DNA of 20,044 bases from DSM-111022 sp043424535 (lineage in GTDB: Bacteria > Bacillota > Bacilli > Lactobacillales > Aerococcaceae): positions 1 through 20,044 of the forward strand of contig JBHWOV010000042.1 in the NCBI GenBank assembly GCA_043424535.1, in the 5' to 3' direction. Position numbers and translations under genes: made by a program. Under the pieces are notes generated by a model. The model searched no databases. It worked only from the letters and a program-made list of their open reading frames with translations, and was not told where the DNA came from. Each line of letters begins with the position of its first letter. Position 1 is the first letter of the stretch. Below are positions 6,276 through 14,904 of the stretch, piece after piece.

Positions 6276-8693
6276 ATGGCATATAATCATTTAACAATTG
6301 AGAAAAAATGGCAAGACTATTGGGATGAACATAAAACTTTTAAGACGAAGGATAGAGGTCCAGATCATCCAAAATATTATGCATTGGATATGTTTCCTTA
6401 TCCTTCAGGACAAGGCTTACATGTAGGTCATCCAGAAGGTTATACCGCCACAGATATCGTTGCGCGTATGAAACGTGCACAAGGTTATGACGTCCTTCAT
6501 CCAATGGGCTGGGATGCTTTCGGTCTGCCAGCAGAACAATATGCATTGGATACTGGAAATGATCCGGCAGAATTTACAGAAGAAAATATTGCGAATTTCA
6601 AACGCCAAATTAAATCTTTAGGATTTAGTTATGATTGGGACCGTGAAATTAATACGACGGATCCTGAATATTATAAATGGACACAATGGATTTTTGTTAA
6701 ATTATTTGAAAAAGGGCTCGCTTATGAAGATGAAGTGATGGTCAATTGGTGTCCAGCATTGGGAACTGTATTAGCGAATGAAGAAGTCATTGATGGCCTC
6801 AGTGAGCGAGGGAGTCATCCTGTTTACCGTCGCCCAATGAAACAATGGGTGTTAAAAATTACGGACTATGCTGATCGTCTATTAGAAGATTTAGATGATT
6901 TAGATTGGCCTGAAAGCATCAAAGATATGCAACGAAATTGGATTGATCGTTCAGAAGGAGCGACCATCGATTTTCAAATAAAAGGACATGCTGAAAAATT
7001 AAAAACCTATACAACACGCCCGGATACATTATTTGGCTTATCCTATGTTGTCTTAGCGCCAGAACATCCACTCGTCAAAGTCGTGACGACAGATGAGATG
7101 AAACCGACCGTCGAAAAATATATTCAAGATGTTTCACTCAAAAGTGATTTAGACCGGACATCACTTAATAAAGACAAAACAGGTGTCTTCACTGGTGGTT
7201 ATGTTCTTCATCCAGTAACAGGTGAAGCAATCCCGGTTTGGATTGCGGATTATGTCTTATATTCATACGGTACTGGAGCGGTCATGGCTGTTCCTGGGCA
7301 TGATGAACGAGATTATGAGTTTGCGGTGAAATATGATTTACCTATTATTCGCATTATCGAACATGATCCAAATCATGAAGGGGCTTATGTTGACGATGGC
7401 GTGCATATTCAATCGCAATTTTTAGATGGTTTGAATATTGAAGAAGCTAATCAAGTGATGATTGATTGGCTTGAAGAGCATGGCAAAGGCGTGCGTCAAG
7501 TGAATTATCGTTTGCGCGATTGGGTCTTTTCACGTCAACGTTATTGGGGCGAACCGATTCCAGTGATTCATTGGGAAGACGGTACAACTACAGCAGTTCC
7601 TGAAGAAGAATTACCTGTTGTTTTACCGAAAACAGATAATATTCAGCCAAGTGGAACAGGTGAATCGCCACTGGCAAATATTGATGAATGGTTATATGTT
7701 GAAGATCCGGAAACGGGTATGAAAGGACGCCGTGAAACTAATACAATGCCACAATGGGCAGGTAGTTCCTGGTATTTCATCCGCTTTATGGACCCACATA
7801 ATAACGAACAATTAGTTTCCAAAGAAGCCATGAATAAATGGCAAAATGTTGACCTCTATATTGGAGGAGCAGAACATGCGGTGCTTCATTTATTGTATGC
7901 ACGATTCTGGCATAAATTCTTATATGATTTAGGTATTGCGGTGACTGAAGAACCATTCCAACGCTTATTCAATCAAGGCATGATTTTAGGTGCTAATAAT
8001 GAAAAAATGTCTAAATCAAAAGGGAATGTTGTCAATCCAGATGATGTTGTTCATAAATTTGGTGCCGATACATTACGAATCTATGAAATGTTTATGGGAC
8101 CACTGGATGCATCGATTGCCTGGAGTGAAAAAGGCTTAGAAGGAAGTCGTCGTTTCTTAGACCGTGTCTGGAGACTTTACTTGGACGAAGATGACACACT
8201 TTCTGAGAACATCCAAGACAAAGAGAATTTATCATTAGCTAAAACATATCATCAAACGGTTAAAAAAGTGACAGAAGATATTGATCAATTGCATTTTAAT
8301 ACAGCCATTTCACAAATGATGATCTTTATTAATGAAGCGCGCGCTGCGGAAGTCTTCCCTAGAAAATATGCAGAAGGATTTATTCAATTGCTTGCGCCAT
8401 TTGCGCCACATTTAGGTGAAGAAATTTGGCAAAGACTCGGCCATGATGAGAGTATTTCTGAAGTTGACTGGCCAACTTATGATGAAGAGAAATTGATTGA
8501 TAATGAAGTGGAAATTGTGATTCAAGTGAATGGAAAAATTAAAGCCAAACTATTAATTGATCCACAATTGTCCAAAGAAGAGCTTGAGACAATCGCTTTA
8601 GATAATCAAGATATTCAAGCAGCTATTGAAGGAATGACCGTTCGTAAAGTCATTGCTGTGCCTGGTAAATTGGTTAATATTGTAGCCAATTAA
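6276..8693 (+). CDS. leuS: Leucyl-tRNA synthetase
   Basis: Attaches leucine to tRNA-Leu with ATP in the cytoplasm; a class Ia synthetase. The 805 residues match the bacterial length. The HIGH-type motif is HVGH at 49-52 and KMSKS is at 577-581. The inserted CP1 editing domain, which hydrolyses mischarged tRNA, shows TTRPDTLFG from residue 246 and GTGAVMAVPGHDERDYEFA around 331-350. The tryptophan-rich GSSWYF region precedes the KMSKS loop, and the C-terminal domain ends at residue 805. GAGG lies 8 bases before ATG 6276. It is the first gene after the leucine T-box, and murJ follows 22 bases downstream, so the flippase gene and rsuA are probably subject to the same control. Confidence 0.98.
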   Translation: MAYNHLTIEKKWQDYWDEHKTFKTKDRGPDHPKYYALDMFPYPSGQGLHVGHPEGYTATDIVARMKRAQGYDVLHPMGWDAFGLPAEQYALDTGNDPAEFTEENIANFKRQIKSLGFSYDWDREINTTDPEYYKWTQWIFVKLFEKGLAYEDEVMVNWCPALGTVLANEEVIDGLSERGSHPVYRRPMKQWVLKITDYADRLLEDLDDLDWPESIKDMQRNWIDRSEGATIDFQIKGHAEKLKTYTTRPDTLFGLSYVVLAPEHPLVKVVTTDEMKPTVEKYIQDVSLKSDLDRTSLNKDKTGVFTGGYVLHPVTGEAIPVWIADYVLYSYGTGAVMAVPGHDERDYEFAVKYDLPIIRIIEHDPNHEGAYVDDGVHIQSQFLDGLNIEEANQVMIDWLEEHGKGVRQVNYRLRDWVFSRQRYWGEPIPVIHWEDGTTTAVPEEELPVVLPKTDNIQPSGTGESPLANIDEWLYVEDPETGMKGRRETNTMPQWAGSSWYFIRFMDPHNNEQLVSKEAMNKWQNVDLYIGGAEHAVLHLLYARFWHKFLYDLGIAVTEEPFQRLFNQGMILGANNEKMSKSKGNVVNPDDVVHKFGADTLRIYEMFMGPLDASIAWSEKGLEGSRRFLDRVWRLYLDEDDTLSENIQDKENLSLAKTYHQTVKKVTEDIDQLHFNTAISQMMIFINEARAAEVFPRKYAEGFIQLLAPFAPHLGEEIWQRLGHDESISEVDWPTYDEEKLIDNEVEIVIQVNGKIKAKLLIDPQLSKEELETIALDNQDIQAAIEGMTVRKVIAVPGKLVNIVAN

Positions 8694-8715
8694 GACAATA
8701 TAAGGAGGTTCAATC

Positions 8716-11061
8716 ATGGATGAAAAACATGACAACTCACCAGACAATTGGTCGCAAGAAGAACGACAGGCCAATTATTTAGATCAAACGATGAAATTTA
8801 CAACCGATGACTTAGAGCGTGAACGCATACGTTTACGTGAAGAGAGTCGCGCGCGTTTTCGCCAGAGACACGCGAATCAGCCATTGGATGGCGATTATTT
8901 TGATGAACAGGAGCAATTAACCGAAGAGGAGTCATCTTCTTCGGCAGCCGATTCAAAGCAACCTTCATTTTTCCAAAAAATGAAAGGAATCGGCCGACGT
9001 TCTAAACAATCAACAATGTCAGAAGAAACACAAAACCAATCAGAATCCAGTGAGCATTTCACTGAAGAAACAGGCGAAGATGCTGTGGCATCTTCAGAAC
9101 GTGTGGATGATGCGCCGCATCAGATAGAATTAGAAGATGATTTCATTGCAGAGAGCGCGACATATTCAGAAGAAAAAGATTCACAACCTATTGAGTCAGA
9201 GTCTTTATCCAGAGCAGAAGACGAAACATCTGCTGAGACAGAAGCCATTCGCTTAGATTCCGCGGATCATGATGAAGTTGTGGATGAGTTAGCCGATGAG
9301 TTGCATGATAAACCTGGACCGGTCGTCACCGATCAGGCGATTAATGATACGATGCAAGTGACTGATTTCCAAGAGAAATTAGGGCAAACTGCAGACCAAG
9401 AGCAAGTTGAATCAGCAAGCCAAGAAAGTCAAGAAACAACTGAAGACAGTCAACAGTTTGTCGGAGGTGCCACTTGGCTAACCATTGGTAACATTCTTTC
9501 ACGTGTGATTGGAGCACTTTATGTTATTCCATGGGCAACTTGGCTCGGTCAAGAATATACTCAAGCGAATACCTTGTATAGTGTTGGTTACAAGCCTTAT
9601 TCACTTTTCTTAGCGATTGCGACAGCAGGTTTTCCGAGTGCGATTGCGAAACAAATGGCTTATTTCCATTCGAAAAATGAATACCGTGTAGCCGATAAGC
9701 TTTTTAAAAATAGTATGTTGATTATGATTGGAACAGGAATCATTTCTGCGGCATTATTATTTTTCTTAGCACCCACGCTGGCGGTGAATTCATCAACTGT
9801 CAATTCAGAGGGCGCTATCCTTGTAATTCGCTCTCTAGTACCGGCATTAGTGATTTTACCGGCCATGAGTTTATTGCGTGGCTATTTCCAAGGCTTTAAT
9901 GATATGCGTCCGACTGCAGTATCACAGGTGTTAGAGCAATTAGCGCGTGTCGCTTATATGTTAACTGCTACTTATGCAATTATGCGTGTCTATGAAGGAA
10001 CAGCAACGACAGCCGTTGTTCATTCTACCTTTGCTGCCTTTATTGGGGCTTTGGTCGCGCTCATTTATTTAATCGTTATTTATTTCCGTCATCGAGGAAC
10101 GATTAAAGCAAAAGTTGAAGCTTCTGATGATCTTTTAAAAATTGATTTCAAGGATAGTATTCAATTGATGCTTCGTGATAGTATTCCATTTATCCTTTTA
10201 GGTTCAGGAATTATCATTATTCAATTAATTGATACTTATACATTTAGTCATATTCTTGAACGAACATCTTCCTTATTACTGGTTGAGATAAGTGAACTAT
10301 ATGGTGTCTTAAGTTTAGATGTTGATAAATTAATGATGATCATTGTCTCTTTAGCGGTTTCGATGGCAACAGCAGCAGTCCCTGCAGTCACACGGAATTA
10401 TTCCAAAGGGGATTTAGCTGAAACTGGAGAACTGGTTACAAATATTACATTGATTTTCTTAGCGGTGATGTTACCTGCAGCAACAGGTATGGCTGCGATA
10501 GCAGATAATGTTTATAATTTCTTTTATGCAACGGGTAGTGATGCTGGACCAGGGTTATTGGTTACAGGTTCATTGTCAAGTATTGCCTTAGGAGCGTATA
10601 CAATCTTTTCAACGATTTTACAATCGATGAATTATCGTCGTGCTGCAGTGAAATACTTAGGAATTGCTATCTTAGTCAAAATCATATTGCAATATCCATT
10701 AGTAGGATTATTACATGCGCATGGAGCACTTCTAGGAACAATGATTGCGTTTCTTATTTCGAGTATTTTAATGTGGCGCAAGATTAAGAAAATCTTACCA
10801 ATCGATCAAAAAACCTTGCGTAATCATGTATTTGTTATAGTGTTCGTGACAGTTTTGATGACCGTGATTGCGATTGTATGGAATCTAACACTCAATGCGT
10901 TATTTGGTCCAGTGGGCCGATTATTAACATTTGTCAAAATACTGATTACGGTGATAATTGCGGCAATTGTTTACATTGTAGGACTGGGAATGTTTGGTCG
11001 CTTGTCACTTATTATTGGTGACCGTTGGCAAAATATTCAAGATAAATTGAAGGTGTTTTAA
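8716..11061 (+). CDS. murJ: MurJ/YtgP-type lipid II flippase with long acidic N-terminal extension
   Basis: A polysaccharide-exporter (MATE-like) membrane protein of the YtgP/SpoVB group; B. subtilis YtgP is the MurJ-type flippase that brings lipid II across the membrane for cell-wall synthesis. Helices start around residue 248 (FVGGATWLTIGNILSRVIGALY) and run to the end, about 534 residues, close to the ~544 of YtgP. The first 247 residues are unusual: hydrophilic, rich in Glu, Asp, Ser, Gln and Thr, with no predicted helix in the membrane. Within it are an Arg-rich charged stretch (residues ~33-50, LERERIRLREESRARFRQRH) and a basic patch (KMKGIGRRSK, ~89-98). AAGGAGG is 7 bases before ATG 8716, so the extension is very probably translated. 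The stop overlaps rsuA by one base. Confidence 0.85.
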   Translation: MDEKHDNSPDNWSQEERQANYLDQTMKFTTDDLERERIRLREESRARFRQRHANQPLDGDYFDEQEQLTEEESSSSAADSKQPSFFQKMKGIGRRSKQSTMSEETQNQSESSEHFTEETGEDAVASSERVDDAPHQIELEDDFIAESATYSEEKDSQPIESESLSRAEDETSAETEAIRLDSADHDEVVDELADELHDKPGPVVTDQAINDTMQVTDFQEKLGQTADQEQVESASQESQETTEDSQQFVGGATWLTIGNILSRVIGALYVIPWATWLGQEYTQANTLYSVGYKPYSLFLAIATAGFPSAIAKQMAYFHSKNEYRVADKLFKNSMLIMIGTGIISAALLFFLAPTLAVNSSTVNSEGAILVIRSLVPALVILPAMSLLRGYFQGFNDMRPTAVSQVLEQLARVAYMLTATYAIMRVYEGTATTAVVHSTFAAFIGALVALIYLIVIYFRHRGTIKAKVEASDDLLKIDFKDSIQLMLRDSIPFILLGSGIIIIQLIDTYTFSHILERTSSLLLVEISELYGVLSLDVDKLMMIIVSLAVSMATAAVPAVTRNYSKGDLAETGELVTNITLIFLAVMLPAATGMAAIADNVYNFFYATGSDAGPGLLVTGSLSSIALGAYTIFSTILQSMNYRRAAVKYLGIAILVKIILQYPLVGLLHAHGALLGTMIAFLISSILMWRKIKKILPIDQKTLRNHVFVIVFVTVLMTVIAIVWNLTLNALFGPVGRLLTFVKILITVIIAAIVYIVGLGMFGRLSLIIGDRWQNIQDKLKVF

Positions 11062-11792
11062 TGCGTTTAGATAAATTTTTAGCAGATTCTGGTTTTGGCA
11101 GTCGCAAAGAAGTTAAAAAATTGATTAATCAAGGGTCAGTTACGGTTAATGAAAAGACAGCTAAAAAACCGAATACTCAAATCGATCCTTATAAAGACAT
11201 AATTGCTTATATGGGAGATCCCATTCACTATCAAGCATATTATTATGTGCTGTTAAATAAACCGGACGGAATTATAAGCGCAACAGAGGACCGAGAATAT
11301 GAAACAGTGATTGATTGGGTTGCTCTAGACTATCATCATGTCGATTTGTTCCCAGTAGGTAGATTGGATATCGATACGACAGGATTATTGTTATTGACGA
11401 ACAATGGTCAGTTAGCGCATCAATTACTTTCGCCTAAAAAGGAAGTGCCTAAAACATATTATGCTTTAATCGATGGGATTGTGAATCAAGATGACATCGA
11501 TGCATTTGCCGAAGGGTTAGATTTAGGTGATTTTACGACGCAATCAGCCCAATTACAAATCGATGAAGTTGACGATCAAACGAATCAATCTGCAATTCAA
11601 GTCACGATTCATGAAGGAAAATTCCACCAAGTCAAACGGATGTTTGAAGCGGTTGGAAAAAAAGTCATTCAATTACATCGTCATTCGATGGGACCTTTAG
11701 AATTGGATCCTGAATTGGACATTGGTGAATACCGTGAATTGACTGACTCAGAAAAACAATTACTCATTCCTTATGGATTGATTGATAAATAA
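11061..11792 (+). CDS. rsuA: 16S rRNA pseudouridine synthase, RsuA/RluB family
   Basis: Converts a specific uridine of ribosomal RNA to pseudouridine; by family, U516 of 16S rRNA, though RluB/RluE-type targets in 23S cannot be excluded from sequence. The N-terminal S4 RNA-binding domain (MRLDKFLADSGFGSRKEVKKL, residues 1-60) is followed by the catalytic domain with GRLDIDTTGLLLLTN (100-114), D103 being the expected catalytic aspartate. YYALIDG and GKFHQVKRMF also match the family. At 243 residues the length is normal. Its ATG overlaps the murJ stop (TAATG), with AAGGTG just upstream, so translation is probably coupled. An rsuA-type gene next to the ytgP flippase is a common arrangement in Bacilli. 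Confidence 0.92.
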   Translation: MRLDKFLADSGFGSRKEVKKLINQGSVTVNEKTAKKPNTQIDPYKDIIAYMGDPIHYQAYYYVLLNKPDGIISATEDREYETVIDWVALDYHHVDLFPVGRLDIDTTGLLLLTNNGQLAHQLLSPKKEVPKTYYALIDGIVNQDDIDAFAEGLDLGDFTTQSAQLQIDEVDDQTNQSAIQVTIHEGKFHQVKRMFEAVGKKVIQLHRHSMGPLELDPELDIGEYRELTDSEKQLLIPYGLIDK

Positions 11793-11799
11793 TAAAAAT

Positions 11800-11828
11800 A
11801 AACCAGGAGATTATTTTCTCCTGGTTTT
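11800..11828. terminator. Bidirectional terminator after rsuA and the pyruvate-kinase-like gene
   Basis: A perfect 11-bp stem, AAACCAGGAGA / TCTCCTGGTTT (11800-11810, 11817-11827), with a 6-base loop. T follows on the plus strand and an A-rich stretch precedes it for the minus strand. It ends 3 bases from the stop of the convergent gene. Confidence 0.92.
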
Positions 11829-11830
11829 AT

Positions 11831-13324
11831 TTATTTGAAGACACGTTCAGCGATATTTAATGACCGTGAGAGTGGTAGTTGTTTGTAAGTGTTTTCGGAT
11901 GATACTTCCAACAATTCATTTAATAAAATAACGGCATCGACAATATAAGGCCCTTTATTTAGCATGACACAATCTGCACGCGCGGCACCATCGGTAATGT
12001 CAGTAATTTCGGAACGCGTTGGTGTCCCCGTTTTAGCTAAGTTTTCCAATACTTGCGTCGCCCAAATAACTGGGAAATGTGCTGCTTCACAAATCCATAG
12101 AATTTGTTGTTGCAGTTCACCTAAGCGTTTAAAGCCTGTTTCAACTGCTAAGTCACCGCGTGCCACCATCACGCCGAAGGGTTGATCATCCGGTAGGGAA
12201 AGGATAATTTCAGGTAAGTGTTTGGCACCTTGTTTGGTTTCGATTTTAGCAACAATCGGGATTTTATTTGGGTGCGTATTTTCTGCTTGAATGATTTCAA
12301 TGGCTGTCTTCATATCTTCTGTTGTTTTCACAAAAGAAACACCGATGATATCGGCAATATCAATAATTTCTTTCAAATCACGTTGATCTTTTTGTGTCAA
12401 AATCGATTGTTCAATGTCAGATTGAGGAAAATTTATCCCTTTTTCTGTTTTTAAACGGACGCCATTCTTTTTATTGATGCGGAGTACTTTGACAATCAGA
12501 CCATTGGCGACACGCTCAATCACTTCTCCAGCAACACTGCCATCGTCAATAAGCACCGGATCCCCCATGGAGACAGCATCCAATAATTCTGGCACATCCA
12601 CACCCACTTGAAAGGCATAGTCGGGAGAGATATGGATATTGGGATCCCCTGTCAATAAAAATGTATCATCAACTTGAATTTTTTGTTGATTCGAACTTTG
12701 AACGAGCCATTTGATGCGTATTTTTGGTCCTGCTAAATCAAAGAAAATTCGGCATTCTCTTTCTAATTCGGTACTAGCGTGTTTGACAAATTCAACCATT
12801 CTCTTCCAAACGTCTGGCCCGTCATGACCGCAGTTGATGCGAGCAATACCCATGCCATTACGCACTAATTTAGTAATGTCCTTTTGCGTATAATCTCTCG
12901 ATAAGGTAACCATAATCGACGTGTGATTATCATTGGATGCTTGACCAAAGAGATGTTGAGCATTGTCATTTCGTTTAATTCCATGATCAAGATGACTCGG
13001 TATCATCGGATAAGGTCTGGGCTCTTCAGCATGGATCATTCTTTCTAAAGAGGCTAAAAGAGCGTCGATAGATTCTAAAACATGACCTTCAATGCTACTC
13101 AGAGAAGTGAGACCGAGATAAGTTAATTTTTTTTGTAAAGGACGAATATCAAGGGACCGTAATGCTAAATAATAACTGAGATTACGTTTATTAAAATAGT
13201 CGGGATTATCTGATACATTCAATTGCCATTTTTCTTTCAATTGATGTGCTTGTTGGATGATGTGTTGCCTTAAATCGGCTGTTTCTTGATAAACTTCTTG
13301 AATAAAGCTCGAATCGATAAGCAT
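11831..13324 (-). CDS. Noncanonical pyruvate-kinase-like protein
   Basis: A 497-residue relative of pyruvate kinase. Residues 1-130 form a helical N-terminal extension (with LGLTSLSSIEGHVLESIDALL at 70-90) seen in a separate clade of pyruvate-kinase-like proteins. The barrel follows from ~135. Conserved positions: R162 and N164, D196, R203, the catalytic Lys and Mg ligand in AKIE (K360, E362), ARGD (D391), and T423 in WATQ. Changed positions: the TIGP start motif reads TLSRD, DTKGPEIR reads DLAGPKIR, and LSGETA reads LNKGPYI. The allosteric C-terminal domain is missing; the protein ends at the barrel. It is therefore probably not the main glycolytic enzyme, and its substrate is unknown. AGGAGG is 8 bases before ATG 13324. 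It is a single-gene unit with a TATAAT at 13358-13363. Confidence 0.8.
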   Translation of the reverse strand: MLIDSSFIQEVYQETADLRQHIIQQAHQLKEKWQLNVSDNPDYFNKRNLSYYLALRSLDIRPLQKKLTYLGLTSLSSIEGHVLESIDALLASLERMIHAEEPRPYPMIPSHLDHGIKRNDNAQHLFGQASNDNHTSIMVTLSRDYTQKDITKLVRNGMGIARINCGHDGPDVWKRMVEFVKHASTELERECRIFFDLAGPKIRIKWLVQSSNQQKIQVDDTFLLTGDPNIHISPDYAFQVGVDVPELLDAVSMGDPVLIDDGSVAGEVIERVANGLIVKVLRINKKNGVRLKTEKGINFPQSDIEQSILTQKDQRDLKEIIDIADIIGVSFVKTTEDMKTAIEIIQAENTHPNKIPIVAKIETKQGAKHLPEIILSLPDDQPFGVMVARGDLAVETGFKRLGELQQQILWICEAAHFPVIWATQVLENLAKTGTPTRSEITDITDGAARADCVMLNKGPYIVDAVILLNELLEVSSENTYKQLPLSRSLNIAERVFK

Positions 13325-13428
13325 CGTATTGACCTCCTATAATTATTACTTATATTATACTACATACTTCTCAAAAGGGTTGTGAAATGGTTGGCTTTTT
13401 GAATTAAAAACAATCGAATCCGCAAAGC

Positions 13429-13457
13429 TTTCACTCAGAAAAAAATCATGTTATCAT
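13429..13457 (+). promoter_or_regulatory. Possible promoter of pepV
   Basis: An extended -10, TGTTATCAT (13449-13457), follows the weak -35 TTTCAC (13429-13434) by 17 bp. Start would be near 13464, leaving a leader of about 20 bases. A second extended -10 (TGTTACAAT, ending 13466) is too close to the ribosome binding site. Confidence 0.4.
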
Positions 13458-13482
13458 TGTTACAATGAGAAGGAGTGGAAAT

Positions 13483-14904
13483 ATGAATATCAATTGGTTA
13501 AATGAAGTAGAACAAAGTAAAGATGCTTTACTTGAAGATTTATTCCGTTTATTACGGATTGATTCAGTACGCGATGATGAAAAAGCAACCGCTGAAGCTC
13601 CGGTTGGCCCCGGACCAAAGCGTGCCTTGGAAGAATTTTTAGCGATGGCCGAAGAAGATGGCTTCCAAACGAAACAATTTGGACCATGGGCAGGTCATTT
13701 AGAAATTGGTGAAGGGGATGAAATTTTAGGTATCCTCGGACACCTGGATGTGGTCCCAGCAGGTTCTGGTTGGAATACGGATCCTTTTGAACCACAAATC
13801 ATTGATGAGCGCATTTATGCTAGAGGCTCCAGTGATGATAAAGGGCCAACGATTGCGGCTTATTTTGCCATCAAAATGCTCCAGGAACTCGGTGTTAAAT
13901 TTGAGAAAAAAATTCATTTCATTGTCGGGACCGATGAAGAAAGTGGTTGGCAAGACATGGATTATTATTTTGAACATGCACCGATGCCAGATTTTGGCTT
14001 CTCTCCAGATGCGACTTTCCCGATTATCAATGGGGAAAAAGGAAATGTTTCAGCCATCTTTGACATTGATCCAGGAAGTGGCATGGATGGACAGTACACT
14101 CTGATTTCTTTCAAATCAGGACTGCGCTCAAACATGGTACCCGAACAAGCAATCGCAAGACTCGAAGGGCCAAATTTAGAAGAAATGGCAGCTCAATTTG
14201 AGTCGTTCATCAGTCAATCAACGCATTTAAATGGTTCGTCTGTCATTCAAGATGATGAAATTACTTTAACATTAGATGGTAAGAGTGCCCATGGTTCAAC
14301 ACCAGAAAAAGGTTATAATGCGGCGACTTTCTTAGCAAAATTCTTAATGAATTATGAGTGGGATTTGTCTGCTTCAGATGAATTCATTCAATTATTAGGC
14401 GATTTACTGCATGAAGATTTTGAAGGTACCAAGATTGGTGCGGCCCATCATGATGCATTAATGGGTGATGTATCGATGAATGTGGGGATTGCGAATTATG
14501 AATCTGAACATGGCACAATCGATGCGAACTTCCGCTTCCCACAAGGTACCACGCCTGAAACAATCCGTGAAAATATTTTAAATACCATTGAGGAATATGA
14601 TACGGTTGAAGTAAACATGACAGAAGCTAAAGAACCGCACTATGTTTCTGGAGATGACCCATTGGTGAAAACATTACTGGATGTTTATGAGAAACAAACG
14701 GGCTTGGAAGGCCATGAACAAGTTATTGGCGGGGGTACATTTGGACGTCTCATGCCAAGAGGAGTCGCTTATGGTGCTCTCTTCCCAGATTCTATTGATA
14801 CGATGCACCAGGCCAATGAGTTTATTTCTGTCGATGATTTACTAAAAGCCACAGCGATTTATGCTGAAGCGATTTATCGCCTCACTCGAGCAGACCATGA
14901 CTAA
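13483..14904 (+). CDS. pepV: Dipeptidase PepV (M20 family)
   Basis: A zinc-dependent cytoplasmic dipeptidase that splits dipeptides left from peptide uptake or turnover. The 473 residues match Lactobacillus PepV and B. subtilis YtjP. Metal and catalytic residues are all visible: H87 in GHLDVVP, D119 in GSSDDKGP, the glutamate pair E152-E153 in DEESG, D176 in FSPDATFP, H270 in KSAHGS, and H442 in MHQANE; GGGTFGR lies before the last. The region between about 180 and 380 is the usual lid domain. Start choice: AAGGAG (13470-13475) lies 7 bases before ATG 13483; the ATG at 13465 lies before that site and is rejected. The last 8 bases overlap the start of rlmP. Confidence 0.96.
   Translation: MNINWLNEVEQSKDALLEDLFRLLRIDSVRDDEKATAEAPVGPGPKRALEEFLAMAEEDGFQTKQFGPWAGHLEIGEGDEILGILGHLDVVPAGSGWNTDPFEPQIIDERIYARGSSDDKGPTIAAYFAIKMLQELGVKFEKKIHFIVGTDEESGWQDMDYYFEHAPMPDFGFSPDATFPIINGEKGNVSAIFDIDPGSGMDGQYTLISFKSGLRSNMVPEQAIARLEGPNLEEMAAQFESFISQSTHLNGSSVIQDDEITLTLDGKSAHGSTPEKGYNAATFLAKFLMNYEWDLSASDEFIQLLGDLLHEDFEGTKIGAAHHDALMGDVSMNVGIANYESEHGTIDANFRFPQGTTPETIRENILNTIEEYDTVEVNMTEAKEPHYVSGDDPLVKTLLDVYEKQTGLEGHEQVIGGGTFGRLMPRGVAYGALFPDSIDTMHQANEFISVDDLLKATAIYAEAIYRLTRADHD

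Noticed and set aside
8716..9456. Idea that the acidic N-terminus of the flippase is a separate gene fused by sequencing error
   Set aside because: The frame is continuous, there is one good ribosome binding site at its front and none before the membrane part, and no stop or start lies at the junction.
12218..12454. 78-codon open frame opposite the pyruvate-kinase-like gene
   Set aside because: It lies wholly inside a well-supported gene, has no ribosome binding site and no recognisable protein features.
13490..14104. Several open frames of 83-118 codons on both strands inside pepV
   Set aside because: They overlap a dipeptidase gene with every catalytic residue intact and have no own start signals.
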